This document shows, piece after piece, positions 24,722 through 36,213 of a stretch of 64,000 bases of DNA. The notes beneath the pieces are model-generated. The model had not been told where the DNA came from and ran no database searches. It worked only from the letters and a program-made list of their open reading frames with translations. How positions within the stretch are numbered: the stretch's first letter is position 1; the number at the start of each line of letters is the position of its first letter. The position numbers were made by a program, and so were the translations under genes. This DNA is from Gnetum montanum (lineage: Eukaryota > Streptophyta > Gnetopsida > Gnetales > Gnetaceae). The stretch covers positions 781,710 through 845,709 of the forward strand of contig MNCI01023362.1 of the NCBI GenBank assembly GCA_015680685.1, read 5' to 3'.

Positions 24722-27700
24722 TCATCCCTTCTCTGAGGTATTATGTGCACTAGTCATTCTAAGTTTATGGAAGGGTTTGGTTTGTTCCACATTGACTAAT
24801 AATCTCTTGTTAGGGCTCTCAGGATTGTATATGGTCATGGCCCATGAAGGAAAGGTTGTATGAATAATGTAAGGTCCTTTCGATAGTGTTTGGAATTTTG
24901 TGTGTTGTGGCACATGTGTGGGGTTCTAGTAGAGAACCTTATCTCTTGGTTGATACTTAACCTTTTGGATCTTCAAGTCATGACATTACTTGTTATATGC
25001 CTTGTGCAACTCATTTGATGATAGGTAGCTAATCGATTTTATTCTAGCACTTTTAAAGTTGCCAACCTTTATTTTTGTGCTAGATCAAGATCAAGGTGGA
25101 GGTCACAAGCCATTGATAGTGTATGGAGCTCAATTTGAATTGGAAGCATTGGAAGCTTTCCGTACACTAACTCATATGGAGAGTAGCCTATAGGGAGTTT
25201 CCAAGTGGAGTGGTATGCCCAAAGAGCATCGTTCAGTTTAGTGCTCCAATCTCACCTATACTTGCTAATTGTTCTTGTTAGTATTTTAGTGATATCCCTC
25301 TTGGTGACCTCAACTTGTCCCTTAACTTGGGGGTGATAAGGTGTAGTAAATTTATGTTCAACCCCTAAGCATTGCATTAATTTTTGAAAATTTTCACCTG
25401 TGAAATGTGTTCTGTTATTTGAAATAAGTGCATGTGGCACACCAAACCTATTTATGATTTGTTGTTGTACAAATCATGCAGTTGTAGATGATGTGCAGTC
25501 CGTAATAGCAGCTGCTTCCACCCATTTCATTAAATAGTCTAGGACAACAATAATGTAAGCTTTTTCATTGGACATTGGTGTAATGGGCCCCATAAAGTCT
25601 ATTCCCCAAATGTCGAAGGGTTCTAACGGTTGGATCCATTGTTGCGGACCCTCCATTCTAGCAGTCATTCCCCCATCACGTTGATAGTGCTCACAGGATT
25701 TGAAAAATTGATGGATGTCCCAGAATAATGTTTGCAAGTAATATCTTACAAGAAGGATCTTAATAGATGTTCGTCTCCCTACATGGTGACCCCCACAAGG
25801 GCCCTCATGAGTGTCTTGGAGAACTCTTAGTTGCTCCACCTCGGGCACGTACCATCAAACCAAGCCATTAGGACATACTTGGTAAAGTTGTCTGTTGATT
25901 TCCATGAAGTACTTGGCCTAGTGAAGTAACTATTATTTCTTCCTAAAGTCTAGCTCCTGTTATGTTTTTTGGGTAAGTAGATAGGAGAGAATGCTACTAT
26001 ATCAGTTCATCTCCATGGGTTGGTTATTCACTACATCGGCAAAGAGGGCTTCATCAGGAAAATGATCAGACATTACATATTCATCCTCTTTGTTGTCCTA
26101 GCGCAATCGAGATAAATGATCTGCAACTACATTCTCAGTGCCCTTTCAATCAATCATCATTAGATCGTACTCTTGTAGGATTCCCAGCCACCATATAATA
26201 CGAGGGATAACCGTTGGCTTGTTCATAAGGAACTAGATTGCACTATGATCCATATGGATGAACACTTTATAACCTAACACATAGTGCCTAAACTTATCCA
26301 GTGAAAACACAACAACCATTAATTCTTTTTTTTTTATAGTTGTGTAGTTAAGTTGTGCACTGACAATACTCCTACTTGCATAGTGGATGTAGTAAGGACA
26401 TTTTTGGTCATCTAATTATGTAAGTACGACTCCTAAGGCATAATTGGACACATTAGTCATTATATGAAACAGTCTGGACCAGTTAGGGGCTTATAGAATG
26501 GGAGTTTCTACAAGCTTTTATTTTAGATTTTGGAATGCTTGTTCACATTCCCTGGTCCATTTGAATGGTGCGTCCTTCTTTCTTAGCTTTACCAATGGTT
26601 TGACAATCTTGGAGAAGTTCTCAATGAATCTCCTATAGTAGCTAGTGTGTCCAAGGAATGACCGAATGTCTTTGACAGTTTCCAGTTGATGGGTGATTCC
26701 TTGGATGACTCTAACCTTATCTGGTTCTACCTCTATTCTTGAATGTAAAACCTTATGCCCAAGTATGATGCCTTCTTGGATCATTAAATGGATTTTCTGC
26801 CAGTTGATCCTTACATTTGTTTCTACACACCTTTTTAGCACTTACTCTAATTGGTCCAAGGCTTGATCAAAACTTGTTCCATAAGTGGAGAAGTCATCCA
26901 TAAAGACTTCTACTCCATTTCCTATCTACTGTTGGAATATGCTTAGAACTAAGCATTGAAACGTGTCAAGGGTATTACACAAGCCAAACGACATTTTTTT
27001 GTATGAAAATGTTCCCCAAGGACTAGTGAACGTTGTCTTGGCTTGATCTTCTAGGGCTATGCGTATTTGGTTGTATCCACTATAGCCATCCAGAAAACTG
27101 TAATATTGATGCCTTGCTATGGTGTCTAAGACTTGGTCAATGAATGACAACGGAAAGTGATCCTTAAATGTTGGCATGTTTAGCAGCCTAAAATCTATGC
27201 ATATCCTCCATTTTCCTCCCTTTTTTGGCATGATCACCAGAGGGCTAACCCATTCACTATCAGCAATGGGATATATGAACCTAGCCTTAAGAAGCTGTTC
27301 TATTTTTTCTTTTACTACTTGCTTCAATTTTGGGTTCAATCACCTCTACGGTTGTTTTTAGGGTTTCATGGAGAGCTCAATGTAAATCCTATGTTGGCAT
27401 ATCCTAGGATCTATTCTAGTTAGTTCAGGGTATGACCAGGCAAAGGCTTTTGACCACTTGTTTATCACTTTAGTAGGCTTTTTTTTTTGTTTCGAAGCAA
27501 GTCTTGCATTGATGATTATCGGTTTTCCATTTTTGAGGGTCATATATTCCAGATGGATGGGCAATGATTTTAAATCAAGGGGCTCTTTTTTAAAATTTTC
27601 AAGAATTTTGAACTTCCCCCAGTTGATGTTTTCAAGGTTAAGGCTTGGAAGTTGGCAGTGGACTTGCTCTAGTGTATCTATTCTTTCAATGTAAGCTCAA

Positions 27701-28300
27701 GTTATTCCCTCAGTTCGTTCCATGCACATTAGTGAGTTGCTCTCTTGATTAGCCATTAGCCACTGGGTGTCTTATTTTCATGTGGCTGCTGCATATAGGC
27801 ACTTTTGTATATTAATGTCTTGTGCACATCGATTGCATGTAGGAAATGCTAAACTTTGCACAACCCATGATCTCTACACACAATTGCACCCTGTGTCACT
27901 GTATGTGATGCATGGAACTTTCTTCTTCTCGATCTTTCCAAAACTATTCTTCTTGGATATTTCTAGGGAAAGATCATGGATTCCTAGGCATGCATCTATA
28001 GTACTTAGCCATGCCCTTCCCATTATTATTGGGAAGTCCCCTTTACCGTTGTTTACTTGTATCACTAGGAAATCAGCTAGGTAGGACCACCCACACATAG
28101 TGGCAACAATGTCCTCCATGAGTCCAAAGGGAACAATGATGGACTGGTCGGCCAGCTCTAGGTGAATATTGCTCTTCCTCAATGGAGGTAGGTTCCAGGC
28201 TTTGTACATATCTTGCGATATTAAGTTGACTCTAGAAATTGAGTCTAGAAGAGCTTTACATGTTCATTCCTAGTGACTTGGAGATAGATTAGGGGGCTTC
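24722..28300 (-). pseudogene. pol (PR-RT-RH-IN) of nested Athila-like element
   Basis: On the minus strand, protease lies at about 28300-27870 (frame 28209-27874 with IIMGRAWLSTIDA). The active-site stretch, LLDLGSS in the third element, is damaged here. RT lies at about 27339-26840 (VSPLVIMPKKGGKWRICIDF, SFLDGYSGYNQIRI, then VFMDDFSTYG after a TAG near 26934), and the connection at 26841-26518. RNase H is at about 26470-26080 and the integrase zinc finger plus core at 25848-25252 (GGHHVGRR, SCEHYQR, WGIDFMGPITPMSNEK, YHPQVKGQVEV). The C-terminal GPY region at 24913-24722 has KGPYIIHTTF. The zinc finger has CEHYQR where C..CQR is usual. FMDDFS.YG is a hallmark of Athila/Tat RT. The frame is broken by TAG stops at Gln/Trp positions and a few shifts. 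Confidence 0.9.
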
Positions 28301-30947
28301 TAGGATCAGAAAATTTCTTGGGAAGGTGGCCAACCTTAATCCAGTCAGTAATGACATGTGTTAACATAACCATATGCGTTGAGTTCGGTGATTGTTTTGA
28401 AGAGAGCTTTGAAGCCTTATTTGATGGAGAGGCATTTAGAGGTTCAACCGCTTCTAGTTGTGAGGTCTTTGTTGGACCGTTGGTTCTGAAGAAAGATCTT
28501 TTCTTCATAAGATTGTGAAAACCAACTACAATTTGAAGATTCACAACCCTCATCGCATTGCATTGCTGTGGTTGAGTAGGGAGTTCCCCTTGCATTGCTG
28601 GAGTAGGTGGTAATGGAGCAATTGGTGTGAGAGTTGCAGATGGATATGAAGAATGGAATGCTTGTGGGTTATCTCCCCTAGGAGAAGGAGTTCTATAATA
28701 CTCCCAAGCTTGGTAGTGATGTTGTGGTGTCATGTGACCAACAGAGTCACATGGAGAGATTGGCTGCTGCACGTAGTATCCATATGGGTCTAGTTTCTCG
28801 TAGGGGTATTTTGCCTTGGTGGTGGCATCCCCCATGACTGTAGGTATTGCCACTGTTGATGTTGCTCAATGGGTTGTGATGGAGTTCCACTTGGATAATA
28901 TGTTGATGGTTGGTGGAACTGCCTTGGGTTACCTTGGGGATAAGGTAACTATCGGGGGTGCTTGTCATTTATTAAGTTGTGGGTTGAGTGCATATACCCT
29001 AGACTCTTGCAGATGTGAGATCACTAGGCAACATCCCTTAGGATGGTCGTATTGGCATATCTCACATCTACCATCATTGTCCCTATCTAAATCCACAACT
29101 TCCTCGATGATGGCCATTTTGCCCTTACCCTTGTTACATGCATTGTCCATTTCTCTCTTTTTCTTTTTGTCATAGTCACTACCTCACTCCCTAGACTCCT
29201 CTACAACTTTAAGAATAGTTTCGAACCTACTATCTAGGGAGCCCCACATTGGTCTAACTTTTTCAACACTTTCATTGTTAATTTTTGGAGTGGAAAGGTT
29301 TTCCTATTCACCATCTCTTTGAGTGGTGACTCTTCTTCCTCATAGAATCTCACTCCCCTTTTGCAGAGGGAAGGATCTCGGTTGTACTCTTCCACACTTT
29401 CTCTCTTTCATAGCTCACCTTCTCCCTTGGCTACTTGCTCCAGTAATCTATGAATCTGATGAGACCTAAGCTTTGATAATCTTCCTTGGGCATATGTTCC
29501 AAGGGTTCTTCTTGTTTCATGCCTAAGTCCATCCATGAGATGGTGTAGTTGATCCTGCTATGAATAACCATGGTCAGGGCAATGATGTAATAGTGCGTAA
29601 TAGCAACCCATGGTAGCATCCAAGGGTTCATGATTTCCTTGCTTCCATCCTTGGATTTTCTTTCATAGGTTAGACACTCAGGAGTACATTTGGTACTTAT
29701 CATTGAACAGTTCTAACATTGTACTCCACCTTCAAATGGATTCTAGTTCTAAGGACCAGTACTAGCTCTCAGCTTCTTTCACTAGTGTCCTTGGGAACAA
29801 ATTTAGTTTTTTCCATTCGTTCTCTATGTTTTTCAAGGCACATGCATCATGGAATTCTTGCAAATGATTTTAAGGATCAGCGTAGTATCCCCCTTCAAAT
29901 CGTGGGATGTTGTTAATGTCTAACCTCTTGATCCTACTATCCTTTTGGTGCCTTGTGGGAACTTTTACGTCCTCTGTTATATCTAACATGCTTCTAGTTG
30001 TGAGTGGGGGTTCTTCGTGGTCATCTCATTCATAGTGTCTGTGGTGTCTATGAGGTTCCCTACTCTTCCTTCTTCCATGCCTTGATTCCTTAGAGTGCCC
30101 TTGTCCTCATTCTCGACTATCTCATCAATGTTTTTCACTCTTTCTCCCTTTATCCTCATGGTTGGTTTCCTTTTGGCTATGTTTGGACACTGAAGGAGAG
30201 GGTGAATGTGATGATGAAGCTGAAGAAGAAGGAGNTTGAAGGAGAGGGTGAATGTGATGATGAAGCTGAAGAAGAAGGAGAGCCATTGCCATGATGGTGT
30301 TTTCTACCTTCTCTTTGGTGGTCTTCACCTCAATCATGATTACGATTAGAATGTTTGCCCTTATCGTGTGTTTGTGTTCCCTCATTGAACACTTTGTGTT
30401 TATGGGGATTAGAACCAGGGTTGTGAATCGTGGAGTGGAGGTTTTGATACACCACCTCCTGACCATCATTAGGAGGGGGAACATCATTTGGTGGGGAACC
30501 TGTTGAAGTAGGTTCACCACCCTAAATTTCGCTTAAGATGTGCTGGGCGTTATGGGGACATTTACCCTTCAAGGATGTGTGGTGACTCTCTTGTCGTAAG
30601 TCCCTTTGACATTGCGCTTCTATGGGATGATAGTCCCTTGTGTCATGATCGCATGCAATGTACTCTGCATATAAAAGCAGCATGCCTATTCATGTGAGAG
30701 CACGAAGGAGCATGTTGGGGACTGATCAGTTTGGAGGCAACACTATGTTACCCTCCAAGTCTCTCCAATGAAGTTGTTCATCTTGGTGAAGAATAAAGGT
30801 AAAATCTGGTACATATTCATTGTGATGAAAATATACCACACAAAACTATTGAGGAACTGGCAGATCTTTGTTACGTGTATTATGCCACCGACTGTCTCTT
30901 ATGTTAGTCCTAGGTGGTGAAATGCTCTTATGAGAAGAAGAAGACAT
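28301..30947 (-). pseudogene. gag of nested Athila-like element
   Basis: An ATG at minus 30947 opens MSSSSHKSISPPRTNIRDSR, about 145 bases inside the primer site. The first in-frame stop is a TAG after about 40 codons. Downstream come a Ser/His-rich linker (30520-30125), a core gag region near 29700-29430, and a short zinc knuckle CEICQYDHPKGCC (C-x2-C-x3-H-x3-C, frame 29150-28965) followed by SHLQESRVYALNP. A Pro/Thr/Gln-rich tail follows (28853-28245), running towards the protease. An artificial 44-bp duplication around the N at 30235 breaks the linker. The same knuckle with CDICQYEH occurs in the third element, so it appears to be a family trait. Confidence 0.75.
30191..30280. other. Assembly join: 44-bp duplicated overlap around a single N
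   Basis: 30191-30234 and 30237-30280 are identical and separated by N and one T. This looks like two contig ends that overlap but were not merged. Confidence 0.85.
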
Positions 30948-31070
30948 TTTGTCTTGTTCGGTGTGCAATTTACCATTTTCTTATCTTTCCTTGATTAACC
31001 CTAAGGGTTCGTTCTAGCATTCCAATGATATGGATGATTTCTTATGTTCTACGTAGTGCACAAACAACTA

Positions 31071-31090
31071 AGTCCTCAGCAACGGTGCCA
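31071..31090 (-). other. Primer binding site, tRNA-Asp type
   Basis: The minus strand reads TGGCACCGTTGCTGAGGACT one base inside the LTR, very close to the Athila TGGCGCCGTTGCCGGGGA site. It fixes the minus orientation. Confidence 0.9.
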
Positions 31091-31091
31091 A

Positions 31092-31898
31092 TGATGAGTG
31101 GCGAGATACCCCTACACTCAACCATACGAATACGACCATCTCACACGTGATCCGGTCAAACTCGAAGGACTAAGTGCTTACACGCCTTAATGGAACACTC
31201 AGGGTTAACCAATCATTATGTTCCCAAACTTACTTGTATTGTCACGGTTGTATGGTTAAGTAAGCTTGAGGTATATGAATTTTTATAGCTTTTATCTTTT
31301 TGGTGTCTTATGCTAATGAGGGAAAGGGAAAGAGAACTAAGTGACTAAATTTCATTAACTATTCACTAACTAAGTTCCAATAGTTCCCATCACTAGTATC
31401 TATTCCCACTTTCTGTACACATCCTGAACTAGTGCAATGTTGCCAGGATTACCAAACACTAGTTGTTACTGGGTTACCAAGCGCTACATGCATGCTCGAA
31501 GCGATTGTACTGAGTGTACTTAACTAAGAGAGTCAAAGGTTGAGAGAGAGATTAATTAACTAGGAAAGCATTAAAAATTTAACAATAATTAATTAATAAT
31601 TAGCTTAATCTATATGCTTAAAGGTTTATCATAAAGTTCATCTTTATTGTCGTACACAAATGTGTGCTCAGGTACAATTTGCTCAAATAAAGATCTGTTC
31701 ACTTTAGGACTCCTACTATGGCCACACAGAAATTATTCTAACTCTGGAATGGTAAAACTGCAAGAGTTTGGCTAAGGGTCTAATTCTAACTATCGGGAAC
31801 AAAGGGCACTACCTCTTATTTATAGAAGATGAGGTAGGATGCGATATAGCATGGTGCACACGAATGCGATATCGCGTACGTGATATCGCGGCTCATCA
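31092..31898 (-). repeat. 5' LTR of nested Athila-like element
   Basis: Plus-strand limits are TGATGAGTGGCGAG and GCGGCTCATCA. The minus-strand TATA box is at 31824-31816, with three CGATATCG-like boxes (31838-31890), one of them decayed to CTATATCG. It is 20 bp longer than the partner LTR because of differences in the box region. Confidence 0.95.
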
Positions 31899-32640
31899 CC
31901 CTGCCTAAAGATCATCTCTAACTAAGGCCCTCTCTCACTTCATACTTATCTGCACTCTATTTATGAAATGATGGTTGTTCTATGGGCACACTCTTGTGTC
32001 TCAAGGTGGTGGAATGGTCTTAGAGTGGTGATGTGAAGTCATTGAAAGAGGTTGGTTTTGGTCTGAACTAAGGATGGATCTTCTTAGGTCATTTTAAATA
32101 CAAACTCCATAATGGACTTCTCATGACCTCAATTTGGAATTCCATTCCACCTTCTCCACCATCCATCTATGCCAACCATAGTTCACCTCACTATCAGTGT
32201 CCATGTTCTTATTCCATGTCTTAGTCTAATGTACTTAACTTCTTTGGTAGAATCTTCTGGGTTTTGGTCCTTAACTTCAATTGATTATTAATCACCTATC
32301 GGGCCATAGACTCATTAGATTGAGGTTATGTAAGGAAAAATAAGGCATGTGCCTGCTATGAGGAGGATCCACTTGCATATCTCTTGATTGGATTCATTAA
32401 GTACCTTATCCTTAGACATTCTTGCAATTAGAATCCTTTGTACAACCATCTTCTACATCACACTATGTGCTCCTTTACATATTTTATTTATTAAACATGT
32501 TCTTCATCAAATTTTTTATTCTTTGAGCTTTCAAATATCCTCTTTAATGATTTTATCATATTATTGGATTTTTTGGTATTCCATGGACCTCAGATTCATT
32601 GAAAAATTCCTTATATTTTTTGAGATATTTAAAATTCAAA
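31899..32640 (+). other. Spacer after pol, right part, of element 14098-37131
   Basis: This continues the spacer interrupted at 21986. It matches the reverse complement of about 57430-58135 (for example GGTTGGTTTTG.TCT.A.C.AAGGAT). It contains a 116-codon frame at 32388-32738 with no recognisable motif, probably chance. Confidence 0.75.
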
Positions 32641-32649
32641 ATTTTTTCC

Positions 32650-32760
32650 TATGGGCTCCATATACGGGGCCCCGTCGTTGGAGTAGACCTATATATGAGA
32701 CCAATATATGGGGCTCCATTGATGTAAGGGAAAAATAGTATATATATATATATATGCAAC
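32650..32760 (+). promoter_or_regulatory. Internal LTR-promoter-like module upstream of env-like ORF
   Basis: GGGCTCCAT, GGGGCCCCG, GGGGCTCCATTGATG and related repeats are followed by an A-rich stretch and a TATA run (32739-32755). The arrangement copies the LTR U3 (TTGATG/GGCC array, A-run, TATA). It lies 425 bp before the env-like ORF start. The third element has the homologous module at the same distance from its ORF. Confidence 0.55.
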
Positions 32761-33179
32761 CCTACTTGAAAAATTTTACATTTTCTCACAAACACTAAGG
32801 GAGTTTATCAAATTTTTAGAGCCCCAGAACCTTCCAGAGCTCATAACTTCCTAATCATTTATCCAAATCTTTCTATTCTTTGACCTTGTAGCTACTAGAG
32901 GTATGCTTTTCATCATGGGGGCCACAAATGTGCCATTTTTGATAGAAATGTTTTTGCCATTTTTCTAACTCCCACAAAGGGTTAACCAAGAAATCAATTG
33001 TTAAACACCAAATTACAAGAGTTAAACCTTTTCAACAAGCTTTGGTGACATCTACAATAAATAATTAATTTGCCATGGTCTAACCTTAGCCAAGGTGTAA
33101 CAAAATAATGAGACAAGGTATCAAAATATTTAGAATTACACATTATATCTACTAATCCATGAATGTGTTGTGACTACAG

Positions 33180-35927
33180 ATTGCGCCAAAGGGAAAGTGC
33201 ACACAGGAAGCAGGACCATCTCAACCAAGGGAGAAACATCCTAGAATGGGAAGAGGATAAGAAAAAGCCTAAGAAGAATTGCTAGAAACCCACACCATAG
33301 GCCTTCTTAGGGAAGAGGTAGGAGTGGAATCTATCAAATAGGTTCCCAAACTGGTAGCAATAATAGAACACTTCCATCAAGATGATATGCCAGCACCACA
33401 AGCAAATCTAGAGGCACACTTAACAAAGGCTTTCCTAAGTTAGATCAGATCATGAGAGGTCTAGAAAATAGTGCTCTAGGAGTTAAAATTTGGTCCATTC
33501 CTAGAGAAAGGACCAAAAGAAATGTAGGACCAGCTAAAGGCCTCTTGCATGTGGCCAATCATCACTTTCATCGAGGAGTGGTACATGGGAGAGATATTCT
33601 TATTTTGGAATAATAGGCAGCCTAGATCAATGGTGAAAATCAAGGACATCTTATTGTTCTACTTGATGTAGGCCATTGTTGTAGTGCTTAGGTTACTAGA
33701 AATAGGGGCAAGTATTAGTAAGATCCCAATGTAGGTAGATCCTAGCATCAAAAAAGAATGGGTTCAGTGGTGTTATGGCATCAACCATAAGGAGTTTGGT
33801 GTGCTCACACAAGAAAGGAGGATCCACTACAGGATTATAGCCTTCCACCTCAATCCCATGGTGAGGCCAAGTAAAATCACCACCTTCTCTACCTAAGCAT
33901 GCATTGCTTTGAGTGGGAGATTCCTCATCAACCTTCCATAACTAATCAATGAATATGGAAGGAAGGTACACCCATTTCCATGCCTCATCAAGAAACTTTG
34001 TCAAAGGGGAGGAATAGCTTCCTACACTAATCATGTCATTAGGAAAGTTCTAGCCACCAACTAGATAGAAATGATGAAAGACAAGATGCCTATAATGACT
34101 ATCCAAGAAGAGAAGTAGTGATCGCCACCTCCACTTGCCACTCAAACAAATATGCTAGATATTGCTACAATTGTCCAACAGTTGCATGAATACTGGGAAT
34201 GACTCTTGAGTGAACAAGAGCAATGAGCGAGCATGAGTGGTGGGAATCCATCTATGTATAGACTAGTAATTAGTCACCTAAATGAGGTGGCCTAGACAAT
34301 TAGTTTAATGGGTGGAGGTGGATCTATTTTCTCATCCCAAAGAACATAGTTACCTATAAGGTTGAATCTAAGTGCTAGAGAGGTCATAGTATATCTTACA
34401 AAATAACAACCACTCCTAGAAATCATTGGAAACACTACAACCTTCTTGGTGCTCTTGGAGGAGGATGAAGGGGCAATTGCATTGGTAATGCAACACCAGG
34501 GGCAAGAGACTATAGTAGAAGTGGTCGCTGACCATATTTCCAAAATGCTCAATGCACTTGTGACATCTACACTAGACATCAGTACACTCAAAGATGTGTA
34601 GATGTCTACAAGGACTACAAGTAGCAAAATAAACTTAGCACAACATGAAGATCTGTTGGATCAACTAGTGGAAACTAGGAAATCACTTTTGGATATCTTT
34701 GACCTTCTAGAAAATATTACTATAATCCAGTCAGAGCTACTAAAGGAAAGGGGGAAGAATATCATCTTAGAGGGGCAACTTGAAATAACTAAGTAGTTGA
34801 ATGAATGCTTGGCTATGGAAGTTGCCAAATTAAGAGCCTGAATTGTCGATCTTGCATTTCTCAAACTAGCATTGACAAGAGATGGAGCTATTGAATAGTT
34901 CAAAACCAGACTAAAAGGGGTTGAGGGTGAAATGGAGATGGTGGTTTTGTATCAATCCTTAACAAAGGCCACACAACATAAGATTTAAAAGGCCTCGGAT
35001 TAGACGTGCAAGAGAACATATAGTTGACCATAGAGAATCACTGCCTGTGGAATGTTGATGAGCACAAGAAATAATTAATTGATTTCATCCATCAAAAGTA
35101 GGAGCAACTGACCAGAGAAAACAAAAAACTAAGGAGATTGGTAGTATAAAATAGGAATCTCTCTAGGAAGGAGGTCTACACAATTCACCAAAAAACTGAT
35201 CAAGGTAGCCACTTGGAAATTAGAAGCTCTCAAATTTGAAAAATTTAAAAATCATTACAGAGAGTAGATTGGTCTACAAAAGGAAGTAAACAAAAAACAC
35301 ATTTAGTTGATGAAGGTAGAAGCGAATGAAGCCCTTTAGGAACTCCAACAAGGGAAAGAATTGTGGCAACCCATCATTGATGGAATAGATACCTACAACA
35401 AAGTGAAAATGTACACAAAGGAGTTGCATATTGAGGAGATGATAGAATATATGGAGCTTACTAATCTCTGTAATATGGCCATGTTGATTACTAGACAGTC
35501 GTAGTTAGAATTAGAGAAATAGGTGACTAGCTTGTGCTTGTTGTATGAGGCCAAGTTCCAGCATCATAAAGACACCAAGAAAAAGCTTGTGGTGGCAAAT
35601 GCTGAACTTGAAGTTCTCAAGGCACGATTCACTAATCAAAGATTAACTTTTGAGAACTTTGCCAAAAGGATGAATAACTACTAGGAGCTACAAAATGTAG
35701 TCAAGATGTTCGATATCGAATGCAAATAGTTCACTTTCTAGTTTGTTAATGTGAAGGAGATGTTTCTAATAATGCCCTATCTATGGGATATTTCCATTCT
35801 AGCCCACATTGGTAATACCACATGGACTATGAATAATCCCTAGAGTAAGGAGGAGAATATGAAGATAGGTTGTAGTTGTAGTAAGATAGCCATAGGTGCC
35901 TTAGCCACTGTGCCTACCCAAAGCTAG
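33180..35927 (+). pseudogene. env-like third ORF of Athila-like element, broken
   Basis: This is a long extra gene between pol and the 3' LTR, homologous along its length to 56870-54072 (minus). The start is ATTGCGCC where the relative has ATGGCACC, so the ATG is lost. The preceding CTACAG could serve as a splice acceptor. About residues 110-330 contain WYMGEIFLFWNN, a W..W motif region, HLNPMVRPSKIT and then GRFLINLP..INEYGRKVHPFP and LCQRGGI. This resembles the 'putative plant transposon protein' region found in Athila env-like ORFs. From about 34600 on it is rich in Leu/Glu/Lys heptads (for example 34602-34796), predicting coiled coils. No signal peptide or membrane segment was recognised, so a true envelope role is not supported by sequence. 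Many stops, mostly TAG. Confidence 0.65.
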
Positions 35928-36200
35928 TGAAGGTCCTTCAAAACCTTAGGAACCTCCACTACCTAGGAATATATGATTTTCTCCATCACCTTCATGCCAT
36001 TAGAGGATGTGCTATCCAATTTTTGTGTAGTAATGTAATGGTGTTCAATTTTTTGTTCTGAACAACAATTTTTTTTGTAATTTGTTGATTTGTACACTTG
36101 AGCACTCAATTTTGTTAAGTTGGGTTGTATTGTTAAGAGCTATTCAGTAATCTCATACCTTTTCAATTTTGTAAGGGAACTCAAGGATGATTTTGCATTT

Positions 36201-36213
36201 AGTCATGGGGGTA
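36201..36213 (+). other. 3' polypurine tract of Athila-like element
   Basis: AGTCATGGGGGTA directly precedes the 3' LTR start TGATAAG. Confidence 0.75.

Larger units (their letters stand above)
21987..31898 (-). mobile_element. Nested Athila-like element without env-like ORF
   Basis: Two closely similar LTRs (787 and 807 bp) enclose a minus-strand tRNA-Asp-type primer site, gag, pol, PPT-like tract and spacer. It interrupts the spacer of element 14098-37131. It is the best preserved Athila-like copy here: gag N-terminus, protease, RT and integrase have frames of 100-200 codons. The region between pol and the 3' LTR is only about 1.9 kb and lacks the env-like ORF and promoter-like module of its two relatives. 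Confidence 0.95.

Noticed and set aside
28816-29175. 119-codon plus-strand frame
   Set aside because: Antisense of the gag zinc-knuckle region of the nested element.
32388-32738. 116-codon plus-strand frame in the spacer as a small protein gene
   Set aside because: The homologous spacer at 57430-58135 has no matching frame and no motif is visible; it ends in the promoter-like module.
34292-34627. 111-codon minus-strand frame
   Set aside because: Shadow of the coiled-coil part of the env-like ORF on the plus strand.
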